Assembly (NCBI RefSeq): GCF_022900255.1
Contig: NZ_JALIRM010000006.1
Location: forward strand, 122,132 to 186,131
DNA from: Lederbergia wuyishanensis
GTDB lineage: Bacteria; Bacillota; Bacilli; Bacillales; Bacillaceae_C
Direction: 5' to 3'
DNA length: 64,000 nt
Below, one piece after another: positions 55,920 through 64,000 of this stretch (position 1 is its first letter; every line of letters starts with the position of its first letter). Position numbers and translations under genes: made by a program. Below the pieces are notes generated by a model. It did not search any database and was not told the DNA's origin. It was given only the letters and a program-made list of their open reading frames with translations.

Positions 55920-56894
55920 TCACCATAGTCCATCTTCTCCAAATTTCTTAACAATTTTATTAGCTGTTACTATAAGTGCCAAGGCAATCAATGATTTAAA
56001 TAATCCCGCGGCAGTAGCTAAACTATAGTTAGCTTCTTGAATTCCTCTTCGATATACATAAGTGTCAATGATATCGGCTACATCATAAACTAGAGGGCTA
56101 TACAGTAAATAAATTTGGAAGAAACCAGCTTCTAAAATGTTTCCAAGATTTAAGATCAACATGATAAGAATGACGGGACGAATGGAGGGTAAAGTAACAT
56201 GCCACATTTGTTTAAATTTATTTGCCCCATCTATCCGTGACGCCTCATAAAGATCGGGATTGACACCAGTCATTGCAGCTAAATATATGATCGTACCCCA
56301 ACCCATTTCTTTATAAATATCCGTTATTACTAGGATAGAACGAAAATGAGCTTTACTCGTTAAGAAATGGATAGGTTTGCCTCCGAAGTACTGGATAATG
56401 TGGTTTATTAAACCATCAACAGGATTTAAGAAAGTAATAATAATCCCTGCAAAAATAACCCATGAAACGAAATGGGGTAAGTAAAGAATTGATTGCGTGA
56501 AACGCTTAAAAAACATATGTCTAAGTTCATTTAATAGTAATGCAAGAATAATAGGGGCTGGAAAGCCAAACACAAGTTTAAGTACACTAATAACTAGTGT
56601 ATTTATAAAAATCTTTTGAAAATCGGGTGTTCTAAATAGTCTTTCAAACTGTTCTAATCCTACCCACGGACTATCCATAATACCTGAAAACATATTGAAT
56701 TCTTTAAACGCTATAATGACTCCGTACATCGGAAAGTATTTAAAAATAATTAAATAGATTAAACCTGGTAAAAGCAGTAAATACAAATATTTATCTCTAG
56801 CAAAATCTTTAAATAACTTTTGCCGCTTATTCACTTCTAAAGTCGATGGTAATGGAGATGTGTTAAGCGTCCTATTTAATTTCAAAGCAAACAC
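55920..56894 (-). CDS. Carbohydrate ABC importer permease, LplB-like
   Basis: Partner permease of 324 residues with about six hydrophobic spans. The N-terminal FKYFPMYGVIIAFKEFNMFSG segment and the EAA loop NPDLYEASRIDGANKFKQM near 222-240 identify the LplB family, which imports complex oligosaccharides such as pectin-derived or uronate-containing sugars. The frame begins at GTG 56894; TTG at 56885, seven bases after GGGG, is an equally good start and would remove three residues. It lies between the solute-binding gene and the second permease. Confidence 0.9.
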   Translation of the reverse strand: MFALKLNRTLNTSPLPSTLEVNKRQKLFKDFARDKYLYLLLLPGLIYLIIFKYFPMYGVIIAFKEFNMFSGIMDSPWVGLEQFERLFRTPDFQKIFINTLVISVLKLVFGFPAPIILALLLNELRHMFFKRFTQSILYLPHFVSWVIFAGIIITFLNPVDGLINHIIQYFGGKPIHFLTSKAHFRSILVITDIYKEMGWGTIIYLAAMTGVNPDLYEASRIDGANKFKQMWHVTLPSIRPVILIMLILNLGNILEAGFFQIYLLYSPLVYDVADIIDTYVYRRGIQEANYSLATAAGLFKSLIALALIVTANKIVKKFGEDGLW

Positions 56895-56965
56895 CCCACT
56901 TATTTACATTTGGCAATTATAAAATGTGAGTTCCCGATATCGGGAACTCATAATCGAATTTTCCT

Positions 56966-58543
56966 TTACTTATATGACTCAATATTTTCGTCGTACCATT
57001 TGGAAAACTCTTCATATTGTTGATCTTGTTCGGCATAAAGTTTGTTTGCTTCTTCATCAATTTCTTTTCCGCCCATTTCAGGGTATTTTGCAACAAAGTC
57101 ATCAAATGCATCAAGTGGAAGTTCGCCAGCGATAATTCCCCAAAATGTTTCGTCTCTAAGTTTTTTAACATCTGCACTGTATTCAATCCAAGCTGGACGT
57201 TCCAAGGATTTAAAGAATACAATTTTTTCTCTCATCGGCATTGCAGTTTCCGCCCGCTTATTAAATAACTCAATTACTTCAGGAATGTTTTCGATATTGG
57301 CTTCATCTTTTCGTGTAATATACCAGCTGTAGTTACCTAAACCAAGTTTATTCTTTTCCTCTGGACCAATTTTACTTTTATATTGTCCATCGATAATTTC
57401 ATAGTGCTCTCCTTCTTCACCAAATCTAATTAACTTATTCGTTTCAGAAGAAGCCATTCGATTTAGAACTTTAACTGCTGTATCTGGTTCTTTAGCAGCG
57501 GCAGTCACAGATAGAAAGGACCAACCGATTTCATCCGATGGGATATCCGAAGCAAATCCATTCGGACCAATTATCGGTTCTATTGGCATATATTCACCCT
57601 CAGGGTTTAGTGCTTTAAAAGATTGATGAGTTGTGGCATCAGGATTAAAAAATGCAACCCATCGATAGATTGAACCAATTTTACCGTTTGCCATAATATC
57701 GTCTACTTGAGCACCATCAATAGGTGCTACCATTCTTGGATCCATGATTCCTTCTTCATATAGCCCACGTACGATAGCCAAAACTTGTTTTACTTGAGGC
57801 ATTGTTGCACCGAATTTGACAGTTCCGTCTTCTTGAATCATAAAGGCTTCAGGATCTACACCATGAGAATAAAAAAACGGGGCAAGTGTTCTATATGAGT
57901 TTTCTCCTGCGAAACCATAAGTATCATCTTTTCCATTTCCATCAGGGTCATCCTTCGTGAATGCTCGAAGCACTTTAATATATTCATCCAAAGTCTTCGG
58001 CACCTCTAGTCCTAAATTGTCCAACCAATCTTTACGAATAATTGTTGTCATTGTTCCAGGCTCTGATATATCTCCTGGAAGCCTGAAAATTTTTCCACTT
58101 GGGTCCCAATGATAAAACATTGTTTCTTTTGAGTAATAGTTAATAATATTTTGTCCATATTTTTGTAAATACGGAACTAGATCCACTACAGCACCTGCTT
58201 TGACCCAACTATCAAATTCTTTGTTCATATCCCAATGCCACATAACATCGGGCATCTCTTTTTTATCACTCATAAGTAGGTTGATTTTAGTTTTTGCATC
58301 ATCCCATGATGGTAAAAATACATCTTCAACCTGGATATCCCTACCAAGGTTTTCGGTTAAATCTTTTTCAAGCGCTTTGTTAACCCAAGAATCAGGAGTC
58401 TTTGGTCCCCCCATTAAGGCTAAACTTATTTTATAAGGACCTGTTCCATCACTGGTTTTATTTCCAGCATCTTTTGAACATGCAGCTACGATTAGAGATA
58501 TTGATAAAACGAGAGTCATAATAACATAAGCTTTTTTGTTCAT
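56966..58543 (-). CDS. Carbohydrate ABC importer solute-binding lipoprotein, LplA-like
   Basis: Extracellular sugar receptor of the importer, tethered by lipid. The N-terminus has a basic-hydrophobic signal and a lipobox ending at Cys22 (IVAAC). The mature protein of about 500 residues shows the family features MPDVMWHWDMNKEFDSWVKA near 98, DGNGKDDTYGFAGENSY near 198 and IGSIYRWVAFFN. Ribosome binding site GGGGAGA precedes ATG 58543. It is the first gene of the operon, reading away from the SDR operon at 59470, with which it shares an intergenic region. The bound sugar is unknown. Confidence 0.93.
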   Translation of the reverse strand: MNKKAYVIMTLVLSISLIVAACSKDAGNKTSDGTGPYKISLALMGGPKTPDSWVNKALEKDLTENLGRDIQVEDVFLPSWDDAKTKINLLMSDKKEMPDVMWHWDMNKEFDSWVKAGAVVDLVPYLQKYGQNIINYYSKETMFYHWDPSGKIFRLPGDISEPGTMTTIIRKDWLDNLGLEVPKTLDEYIKVLRAFTKDDPDGNGKDDTYGFAGENSYRTLAPFFYSHGVDPEAFMIQEDGTVKFGATMPQVKQVLAIVRGLYEEGIMDPRMVAPIDGAQVDDIMANGKIGSIYRWVAFFNPDATTHQSFKALNPEGEYMPIEPIIGPNGFASDIPSDEIGWSFLSVTAAAKEPDTAVKVLNRMASSETNKLIRFGEEGEHYEIIDGQYKSKIGPEEKNKLGLGNYSWYITRKDEANIENIPEVIELFNKRAETAMPMREKIVFFKSLERPAWIEYSADVKKLRDETFWGIIAGELPLDAFDDFVAKYPEMGGKEIDEEANKLYAEQDQQYEEFSKWYDENIESYK

Positions 58544-58968
58544 AACTTTCTCCCCTTGTAAAATGATTCAATTCTTATCTCTTTACTAAATGACCGTATG
58601 CGCTCACATATGATGCTAGAGTTACATGGAAAAAGATTTCCCCCCTTTAAACTGCATAATATCAATTTTCTATGATTACTAATATTAACCAAATGTAATA
58701 ATTTAGGCAAATGCTTATTTGATTATTTGAAATAATCTAAAGTGGGGAAATTGTCGAATTATAGCAAATAGACTTCTATGAATTTAGTAAGGGTTATGTA
58801 GGGTTTTAATAATGTAGGAAAATAAAAATGCCAGAAAGCTTGAAAGGAGTCGAAATGATATTGAGAAAAAGTATTATATAGTCGAATACCTATATTAAAA
58901 ATAAGAATGTCGTTTTTTGTAAAAAATTATAAAAATTCATTATAGTGTTAATTATTAATCAACCAACA

Positions 58969-58997
58969 TTGACAAGCTATTCATTTACTTCTATTAT
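58969..58997 (+). promoter_or_regulatory. Near-consensus sigma-A promoter of the SDR operon
   Basis: TTGACA (58969-58974), a 17-base spacer and TATTAT (58992-58997), giving a leader of about 465 bases before ATG 59470. The cre-like site at 59067 would lie in the transcribed leader. Confidence 0.6.
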
Positions 58998-59066
58998 TTA
59001 GAAAAAAAGTAAGTGTTTTTAGCAATATCATTATTTATCAACTTGTTCATGGAATCTTATTATGGT

Positions 59067-59080
59067 TGTAAGCGCTATCT
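59067..59080 (+). promoter_or_regulatory. Catabolite-responsive element (cre) candidate
   Basis: TGTAAGCGCTATCT matches 13 of 14 positions of the CcpA consensus. Placed about 65 bases inside the predicted transcript, it would act as a roadblock for the SDR operon under glucose. Confidence 0.65.
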
Positions 59081-59469
59081 TGGATTAGATGCAAAAAAAG
59101 GAAACGGAGTGAAACATATGGTTAGTTTTTCAGCAAGCAAGTGATATATGAATAATTAAAAATAAGCTTGGATGGAGATTACAGAAAGACTTTACTATTT
59201 CACCAATTGATGATCGATTACTTTCTATTTATAAAATGACTCCACAGTTACAACTCAATCTGCTTCATATTCTTTTCATTCGCCTCTTAAGACATTTCAA
59301 TACATATCTTTACGTTTATCTATAGGGGATTAATGTATTTGTTATTGATCACCACTACATTTTGCAGTGCATCAGTATTCGGTATTTTTTTCTATTGATG
59401 ATCTACTGCATCTGTCAGATTCAAAATACACAATTATATATGGAAATGAAATCGAAAGGAGATTTATTT

Positions 59470-60237
59470 ATGTCTACTAATCTATTTTCCTTAAAAGGAA
59501 AAACAGCACTTATTACAGGGGGATGTCAAGGTCTTGGATTAGAGTTTGCTAGAGCTCTTGCATCAGCAGGTGCCAATGTTGCCATTACTAGTAGGGATAT
59601 AGAAAAGGCACAAAATGCTGCACTGGAATTGTCTGATCAATATGAAACAAATGTTTCAGGACATGCAGTGGATGTATTGGATACTAGCCAAATAAGCGAG
59701 TTAGTTAATCAGGTTGTTGATAAGCATGGAAGCATTGATATTTTAATCAATAATGCAGGTGTGAATATTCGTAAACCTCTATTAGATTATGATGAAGAAA
59801 GTTGGGATTTGGTTCAGGCGACGAATTTAAAAGCACCTTTCCTTGTTACGAAAGCTGTTGTTCCACAAATGATTAAACAACGATATGGAAGAATTATTAA
59901 TCTTGCTTCGATGTTAGGGATGGTAGGTCTTGCTGAACGATCAGCTTATTGTTCTAGTAAAGGTGGATTAATTCAATTAACAAAAGTGATGGCTTTGGAA
60001 TGGGCTGAATATAATATTACGGCGAATGCTATTTGTCCAGGACCATTTGCGACTGAATTAAATCAAGTTGTCATTAATAATCCAGAAGCGAATCAATTTT
60101 TCCTTGATCACTTGCCGATTAAACGTTGGGGGAAACCGGATGAATTAGCAGGATTAATTATTTATCTAGCTTCAGAGGCTTCAAGCTTTATGACAGGATC
60201 ATCCATTGTCATTGATGGTGGCTGGACGGTGGAATAA
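59470..60237 (+). CDS. SDR-family oxidoreductase (gluconate 5-dehydrogenase-like)
   Basis: Classical short-chain dehydrogenase of 255 residues. The cofactor motif GGCQGLGLEFARALA lies near 17-31, NNAGVNIRKPL near 92, the catalytic Ser in NLASMLGM, and the YCSSK active site near 160. PGPFATELN near 190 and SSFMTGSSIVIDGGWTVE at the end are typical of gluconate/2-deoxygluconate dehydrogenases. I start at ATG 59470, eight bases after AAGGAG; the frame runs 36 codons further upstream without a ribosome binding site. It heads a tight operon with the next two genes and probably oxidises or reduces a sugar-acid intermediate. Confidence 0.9.
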   Translation: MSTNLFSLKGKTALITGGCQGLGLEFARALASAGANVAITSRDIEKAQNAALELSDQYETNVSGHAVDVLDTSQISELVNQVVDKHGSIDILINNAGVNIRKPLLDYDEESWDLVQATNLKAPFLVTKAVVPQMIKQRYGRIINLASMLGMVGLAERSAYCSSKGGLIQLTKVMALEWAEYNITANAICPGPFATELNQVVINNPEANQFFLDHLPIKRWGKPDELAGLIIYLASEASSFMTGSSIVIDGGWTVE

Positions 60238-60250
60238 GGGAGGGAAAAGA

Positions 60251-61240
60251 ATGAAGTTTGGACTTACAGCATATGGGACAGTATTTTATATGGGATTACA
60301 TCCAAAAGCAGAAAACCCACGAATTACGGCTTTACAACAAATGAAGATGGCGCAAGGCTATGGACTGGAAGGTGTAGAGTTACCATACGAAATCTTGGTA
60401 GATGCCAATTTAGATGAAGTTAAAGGGTATGCTAGTGAGAATAATTTGTTTATTAATATTGCTGCAGGTGGTTACGAGCCAGAACATTTAAAACGAGTTC
60501 TTCAGCTTGGAGGCAGCATTAACGCACGTACGGTTAGAACTGTAGTAGGTGGAGCTGATTTTGGTGGCGATCGGAGAAAAATGAAAGGCAAATGGCAAGC
60601 CTTCCTTAATGAAATACTATTATCGTTCGAAGTAGCTGCTAAAACAGCTGAGGAAGTAGGGATTCATTTAACGGTAGAGAATCACCAGGATTTAGCATCA
60701 GAAGAGTTACTTTGGTTATGTGAAACCATTAACTCAGACTATTTCGGTATTACGTTAGATACTGGAAATCCACTAGCAACAGCTGAAGTTCCGATGGACT
60801 TTTTTAGGAAAATGGCTCCATATATAAAAAATGTGCATTTAAAAGATTACAAGATTTATTGGTCAGATGAAGGTTATCGTCTTGCGCGTTGCCCAGTTGG
60901 ACAAGGTGTGATTGATTTCCCCGCACTTTTTTCATTAATGGAAGAAGTGAATCCGAATATTACGTTGTCTATTGAACATGGGGCGTTAGAAGCGAGACAT
61001 GTTAGAGTTTTGCAGGAGGATTATTGGACGGAGTATCCGGAAAGAACAGCCAAACAGCTGACACGACTTCTTCGGTTTGTTGATGACCGTGCTTTTACAA
61101 AGGGAGATTGGCGTACTCCATATGAAAAGGGAGAATCTGCAAATGCGATTGCCACATATGAAATGGAAGAAATGGCAGTTGGGATGGCATATTTAACTTA
61201 TTTAATGAAGAAAAAAGATACCTTACAAATGGAGGTGTAA
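60251..61240 (+). CDS. Sugar phosphate isomerase/epimerase (xylose isomerase-like TIM barrel)
   Basis: A 329-residue member of the AP-endonuclease-2/xylose isomerase-like barrel family, acting on a sugar or keto-sugar with a divalent metal. Metal-ligand segments are visible: LTVENHQDLASEEL near 140-153 (Glu and His), GITLDTGNPLATAEVP near 170-185, NVHLKDYKI near 197 and LSIEHGALEARH near 240. I start at ATG 60251, preceded by GGGAGGG, thirteen bases after the SDR stop. It is followed by another SDR one base on. Such isomerases accompany SDRs in inositol-like and sugar-acid catabolic operons. Exact substrate is not readable. Confidence 0.86.
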   Translation: MKFGLTAYGTVFYMGLHPKAENPRITALQQMKMAQGYGLEGVELPYEILVDANLDEVKGYASENNLFINIAAGGYEPEHLKRVLQLGGSINARTVRTVVGGADFGGDRRKMKGKWQAFLNEILLSFEVAAKTAEEVGIHLTVENHQDLASEELLWLCETINSDYFGITLDTGNPLATAEVPMDFFRKMAPYIKNVHLKDYKIYWSDEGYRLARCPVGQGVIDFPALFSLMEEVNPNITLSIEHGALEARHVRVLQEDYWTEYPERTAKQLTRLLRFVDDRAFTKGDWRTPYEKGESANAIATYEMEEMAVGMAYLTYLMKKKDTLQMEV

Positions 61241-61241
61241 T

Positions 61242-62015
61242 ATGAATTTAAAAGGAAAAAATGCATTGGTAACAGGCTCAAGCCGTGGCTTAGGAAAACA
61301 ATATGCTTTTGATTTGGCGAAAGCTGGCGCAAACGTAATTGTTCATGATATCAATGATCAAGCAGCAAGTGAGTTTAATGAAGCTGCTTCAGGGTATGAA
61401 GTAGCAAAGGAAATCCAGTCTCTTGGAGTAAGGGCTGAATTTATAGCTGGTGATTTGTCCGATCCAAAGCAGGCTGCTGATGTGGTGGAGATGACCATTA
61501 ATCATTTAGGATCGATTGATATATTAGTAAATAATGCGGGTGGTGATATTGGATTTTCAACTCCGCGCCCGAATCCAAATGATGCCTTGGATATATCAGT
61601 GGAAGATATTCGTTCTGTTGTCGATCGAAATTTAATAACCACGATGTATATGTGCAAGTATGTTGGGCGACATATGAAGGAAAGAAAATCAGGAAAAATC
61701 ATTAATATAGGCTCGATTGCTGGTCATGTTCCTGTAAAAGAAGGGATTATTTATGCAACCGCAAAGGCAGGGATTTCATACTATACAAGAAGTTTAGCAG
61801 AGCAACTACGCCCTTATGATGTAAATGTAAATGCCATCTCACCAGCTCCAACGTATACTGGTAGATTCCTAGCTACTCGAACGGTCCAGGAAGAGGAAGG
61901 GAAATCCCGCTTACAAAAAATTGCTCATCCTGAAGATATGTCAAAAATTGTTATGTTTTTATGTGGTCCTTCTGCAGATGTTTTAACTGGGGAGACGATT
62001 GTGTGCTGGGTGTAG
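61242..62015 (+). CDS. SDR-family oxidoreductase
   Basis: Short-chain dehydrogenase of 257 residues with TGSSRGLGKQYAFDLA near 10-25, NNAGGDIGFSTP near 95, the catalytic Ser in NIGSIAGHVP, and YATAK near 168. It has an unusual SEFNEAASGYEVAKEIQSLG insert near 44-63 between the second and third strands. ATG 61242 has GGAGGTG upstream and lies one base after the isomerase gene. It is the third gene of the operon. The end ADVLTGETIVCWV is a variant of the usual SDR tail and gives no substrate clue. Confidence 0.88.
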   Translation: MNLKGKNALVTGSSRGLGKQYAFDLAKAGANVIVHDINDQAASEFNEAASGYEVAKEIQSLGVRAEFIAGDLSDPKQAADVVEMTINHLGSIDILVNNAGGDIGFSTPRPNPNDALDISVEDIRSVVDRNLITTMYMCKYVGRHMKERKSGKIINIGSIAGHVPVKEGIIYATAKAGISYYTRSLAEQLRPYDVNVNAISPAPTYTGRFLATRTVQEEEGKSRLQKIAHPEDMSKIVMFLCGPSADVLTGETIVCWV

Positions 62016-62203
62016 GAAGCCATGCCAATCGAGAATTTTTGTGCCACAATTATTTCATTCTACAATTCTATAAGATAATACATGACTTCTTCTGAAAATA
62101 TTGCAGTATGCTAGTGAGAGAGACGTAATAATGCAACGATAGTGCAAAAAGAATAGTCAAAATAATAAAAAACTTTTCAAAATGAAGAAAGAGTGATGTT
62201 TTA

Positions 62204-62986
62204 ATGGGCAACCGTCTTCAAGATAAAGTAGTCGTCATCACTGGATCAACAAAAGGAATTGGAAAAGGAATTGCTTTAATTTGTGCAGCAGAAGGAGCTA
62301 ATGTTGTAGTAAGTGGAAGAAATAAAGAAGCAGGGAATGCGGTTGTAGAAGAGATAAAAAATAGTTATGGCGCAGAGGCTATTTTTATTCAAAAAGATAT
62401 TTCATCGGAACAGGCCTGTAAAGAGTTAATCGAAGAATCGGTTGCTTATTTTGGTCGTATTGATGGTTTGGTAAATAATGCAGGAATCTTTCCAAGGGGA
62501 ACGATTCTTGATACAACAGAAGATTTATTCGATGCTATCTTTGATGTAAATATTAAAGGGGCATTCTTTTGTTCCAAATATGCTATACAGGAAATGTTAA
62601 AAACCGGTAAGGGCTCAATCGTTCAAATTGGATCCACGAATGGGTATGCAGGTGGAGAGAATTTAGTTGCCTACTCCTGTGCGAAAGGAGCGATGCTTAC
62701 TCTAAATAAAAGTATCGCTACCCACTATGCTAAAAAGCAAATTCGTTCTAATTGGATAACGGTTGGATGGGTCGCATCTGAGGGAGAAATCGAACTGCAT
62801 GAGAGTATGGGAACGAGTAAAGAAGAACTCGTGGAGTGGGCGGAAAGTGCGATTCCTACAGGTAAAATGCAAACAGCTGAAGATATGGCATATGGAGCAG
62901 TTTACTTATTATCAGATGAATCAAATCAGGTGACTGGCACAGAACTACATATTAACGGAGGCTTAGGATTAAGAATGTCCCGATAA
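62204..62986 (+). CDS. SDR-family oxidoreductase
   Basis: Third SDR of the cluster, 260 residues. Motifs are TGSTKGIGKGIALICA near 14-29, NNAGIFPRGTI near 92, QIGSTNGYAGG with the catalytic Ser near 142, and YSCAKGA near 156. The C-terminus NQVTGTELHINGGLGL is typical of glucose/3-oxoacyl-type SDRs. The 188 bases before it hold no recognised gene; its own weak site AAGAAAGAGTG precedes ATG 62204. It is probably co-transcribed with the lactonase gene 22 bases on. Substrate is unknown. Confidence 0.88.
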   Translation: MGNRLQDKVVVITGSTKGIGKGIALICAAEGANVVVSGRNKEAGNAVVEEIKNSYGAEAIFIQKDISSEQACKELIEESVAYFGRIDGLVNNAGIFPRGTILDTTEDLFDAIFDVNIKGAFFCSKYAIQEMLKTGKGSIVQIGSTNGYAGGENLVAYSCAKGAMLTLNKSIATHYAKKQIRSNWITVGWVASEGEIELHESMGTSKEELVEWAESAIPTGKMQTAEDMAYGAVYLLSDESNQVTGTELHINGGLGLRMSR

Positions 62987-63008
62987 CTTAGAAAGGAAAT
63001 GAGTAATT

Positions 63009-63848
63009 TTGGAACTAGAACATTCAAAACGCGGGTTAGAAATATTGAAGGAACTTAAATCAACAGAAGTCCCGAAAGGAATGCTTGCTGTTTGGTTTTT
63101 AGGTCAGAATAGCGTTCTTATAAAGGGAGAAGGGAATAAAATAGTTTGCATCGATCCTTATTTGGACCCTGCACCATATCGAGCATTCGCTCCTCCTTTT
63201 CAGGCTGAAATGTTAACAAATATTGATTATGTTTGTATTTCACATGATCATAGTGATCACTTAGACCCGTATGCAGTGGAGGCAATTGCTAAGGTAAACA
63301 ATCAAACAAAGTTTATTGCTCCGGCCTACTGTCATGATCGCTTGCAAGAGTGTGGTGTGAGTCCTGAAAATATAGTGAGTGCCGATACAAATCTCGACTG
63401 GTGCTGTACGGACGTAAAAATTAAAGCAATCCCTGCTGCGCATGAAGAATTTGAATACTCTCCTGACTACGGGCACCGATTTGTTGGATTTATCTTTGAC
63501 TGGAATGGAGTCAAAGTATATCATGCGGGAGATACGGTTATTTATCCAGATTTAGTAGATACGTTGAAAAGAGAAGCCATTGATTTAGCTCTTCTCCCAA
63601 TCAATGGACGGGACTTTTTTAGAAATCAGCGAGAGATTATAGGGAATATGGATGTGAGAGAGGCAGCTGAACTCGCTGTAGCAGCAGGTGTAGACACCTT
63701 AATTCCTCTCCACTATGATATGTTCCAAGGAAATTCAGAAAAACCTGGTAGAATCATTGATTATCTTTATGAAAATTACCCAATGCAAAAATGTCATATT
63801 TGTGCGCGTTTTGAGAGATTTATTTATGTTTCTCCGAATGCTCTATAA
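63009..63848 (+). CDS. Metallo-beta-lactamase-fold hydrolase, UlaG-like lactonase
   Basis: Predicted metal-dependent lactonase related to L-ascorbate-6-phosphate lactonase UlaG, which opens a sugar-acid lactone in the cytoplasm. The metal-binding motif SHDHSDHLDPYA lies near 78-89. Further ligands appear as AAHEEFEYSPDYGHRFVGF near 145-160, VYHAGDTVIYPD near 174 and LIPLHYDMF near 237. The start TTG 63009 has AAAGGAAATGAG upstream; length is 279 residues. It is the last gene of the catabolic cluster. A relic of a second copy lies at 54.6 kb. The lactonase suggests that the pathway handles a lactone or sugar acid. Confidence 0.88.
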   Translation: MELEHSKRGLEILKELKSTEVPKGMLAVWFLGQNSVLIKGEGNKIVCIDPYLDPAPYRAFAPPFQAEMLTNIDYVCISHDHSDHLDPYAVEAIAKVNNQTKFIAPAYCHDRLQECGVSPENIVSADTNLDWCCTDVKIKAIPAAHEEFEYSPDYGHRFVGFIFDWNGVKVYHAGDTVIYPDLVDTLKREAIDLALLPINGRDFFRNQREIIGNMDVREAAELAVAAGVDTLIPLHYDMFQGNSEKPGRIIDYLYENYPMQKCHICARFERFIYVSPNAL

Positions 63849-63886
63849 TTCATCTAAAAAAATGCCCAGACTCCATCCGGAATTGA

Positions 63887-64000
63887 TGTGACCCCTAAAA
63901 GTTAGAGTTTCATATTACGCAGCTAGTTGGCTGGTGTGAAGACGGTATTGAACCGGACTCATGCCAGCCAGTTTTTGTTTAATCCGGTTATTGTTGTAAT
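63887..64000 (-). mobile_element. IS3-family insertion sequence, right end (partial)
   Basis: The element runs off the window. It begins TGTGACCCCTAAAAGTTAGA, the kind of TG-started terminal repeat seen in IS3/IS150 elements, directly followed by the stop codon of a transposase read from the minus strand. The outer edge could be 63887 or 63889. The other end and any target duplication are outside the window. Confidence 0.8.
63915..63998 (-). CDS. IS3-family transposase, C-terminal end (partial)
   Basis: Minus-strand frame of 27 codons ending at 63915: YNNNRIKQKLAGMSPVQYRL and then HTSQLAA. The Y-N-x-x-R-I-K-x-K-L-x-G-x-S-P-x-x-Y-R pattern is the conserved C-terminus of the OrfB integrase of IS3/IS150 elements. 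The DDE catalytic residues lie beyond the window. Confidence 0.9.
   Translation of the reverse strand, partial: YNNNRIKQKLAGMSPVQYRLHTSQLAA

Larger units (their letters stand above)
58544..59469. other. Divergent control region with a decayed small gene
   Basis: About 900 bases between the importer operon and the SDR operon. It holds a near-consensus promoter and a cre-like site on the + strand. At 59119, ATGGTTAGTTTTTCAGC with GGAGTG upstream starts a frame that stops after eight codons; frames downstream read SPIDDRLLSIYKMTPQLQLN and then LLHILFIRLLRHFNTYLY, unrecognised. This looks like a lost first gene of the operon. Confidence 0.5.

Noticed and set aside
57042..57332. Plus-strand frames opposite the LplA-like gene
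   Set aside because: They mirror a clearly coding minus-strand gene and have no family features.
1..64000. CRISPR arrays, tRNA or rRNA genes, prophage modules
   Set aside because: None seen. The repeats found are terminators, single hairpins or protein-coding repeats, and the only phage-like trace is the short DnaB fragment.

Overview
This window comes from a low-GC Gram-positive bacterium, almost certainly Bacillales (Bacillaceae-like). The basis is AT-rich DNA, strong AGGAGG-type ribosome binding sites with frequent GTG/TTG starts, teichoic-acid genes of the Tag/Tar type, and catabolite-responsive (cre) elements. Most of it is a long cell-surface glycopolymer island on the + strand. No tRNA, rRNA or CRISPR array was seen. 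It was read by eye, so domain boundaries are approximate.

Region 1 (1-10.4 kb) is wall teichoic acid (WTA). It holds the 3' end of tagD, tagB, the tagGH exporter, two TarS-like family 2 glycosyltransferases, a 69-residue SH3-like protein and rmlACBD. Together they could make, export and decorate a polyol-phosphate WTA, with dTDP-rhamnose as a likely decorating sugar. The arrangement recalls the rhamnosylated-WTA locus of Listeria.

Region 2 (10.4-14.5 kb) is a decay zone: one intact acyltransferase, a multiply frameshifted second acyltransferase, a relic of a CpsB/YwqE tyrosine phosphatase, and a perfect 24-bp hairpin.

Region 3 (14.5-28.7 kb) is a complete Wzx/Wzy-type polysaccharide cassette. 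It holds a CapD/PglF-type dehydratase, galU, a PglC-type initiating transferase, a reductase-like SDR, four GT4 glycosyltransferases, a TviB/TviC-type pair (predicted UDP-GalNAcA), a flippase and a polymerase. The polymerase seems to start at ATT.

Region 4 (29.7-42 kb) has three CDP-glycerol glycerophosphotransferase-family proteins and a secreted SH3-rich glucosaminidase. Two of the transferases, each near 1,180 residues, are paralogues with a striking layout: a CDP-glycerol transferase, then a GT4 glycosyltransferase whose two lobes are separated by four GW/SH3-like modules. They have no signal peptide. This is the best candidate for an undescribed system in the window.

Region 5 (42-48 kb) has a membrane-anchored Nudix-like protein, a chemoreceptor, an SH3 relic, a second CpsB/YwqE relic, a D-2-hydroxyacid dehydrogenase and an AraC regulator.

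Region 6 (48.5-64 kb) is carbohydrate catabolism. It holds a 1,230-residue secreted hydrolase-like/solute-binding fusion behind a cre-like site, an SGNH esterase, an aldo/keto reductase, a divergent LplABC-type ABC importer, then three SDRs, a sugar isomerase/epimerase and a UlaG-like lactonase, also behind a cre-like site. Relics of an SGNH gene, a DnaB helicase and the lactonase lie between them. The window ends inside an IS3-family element.
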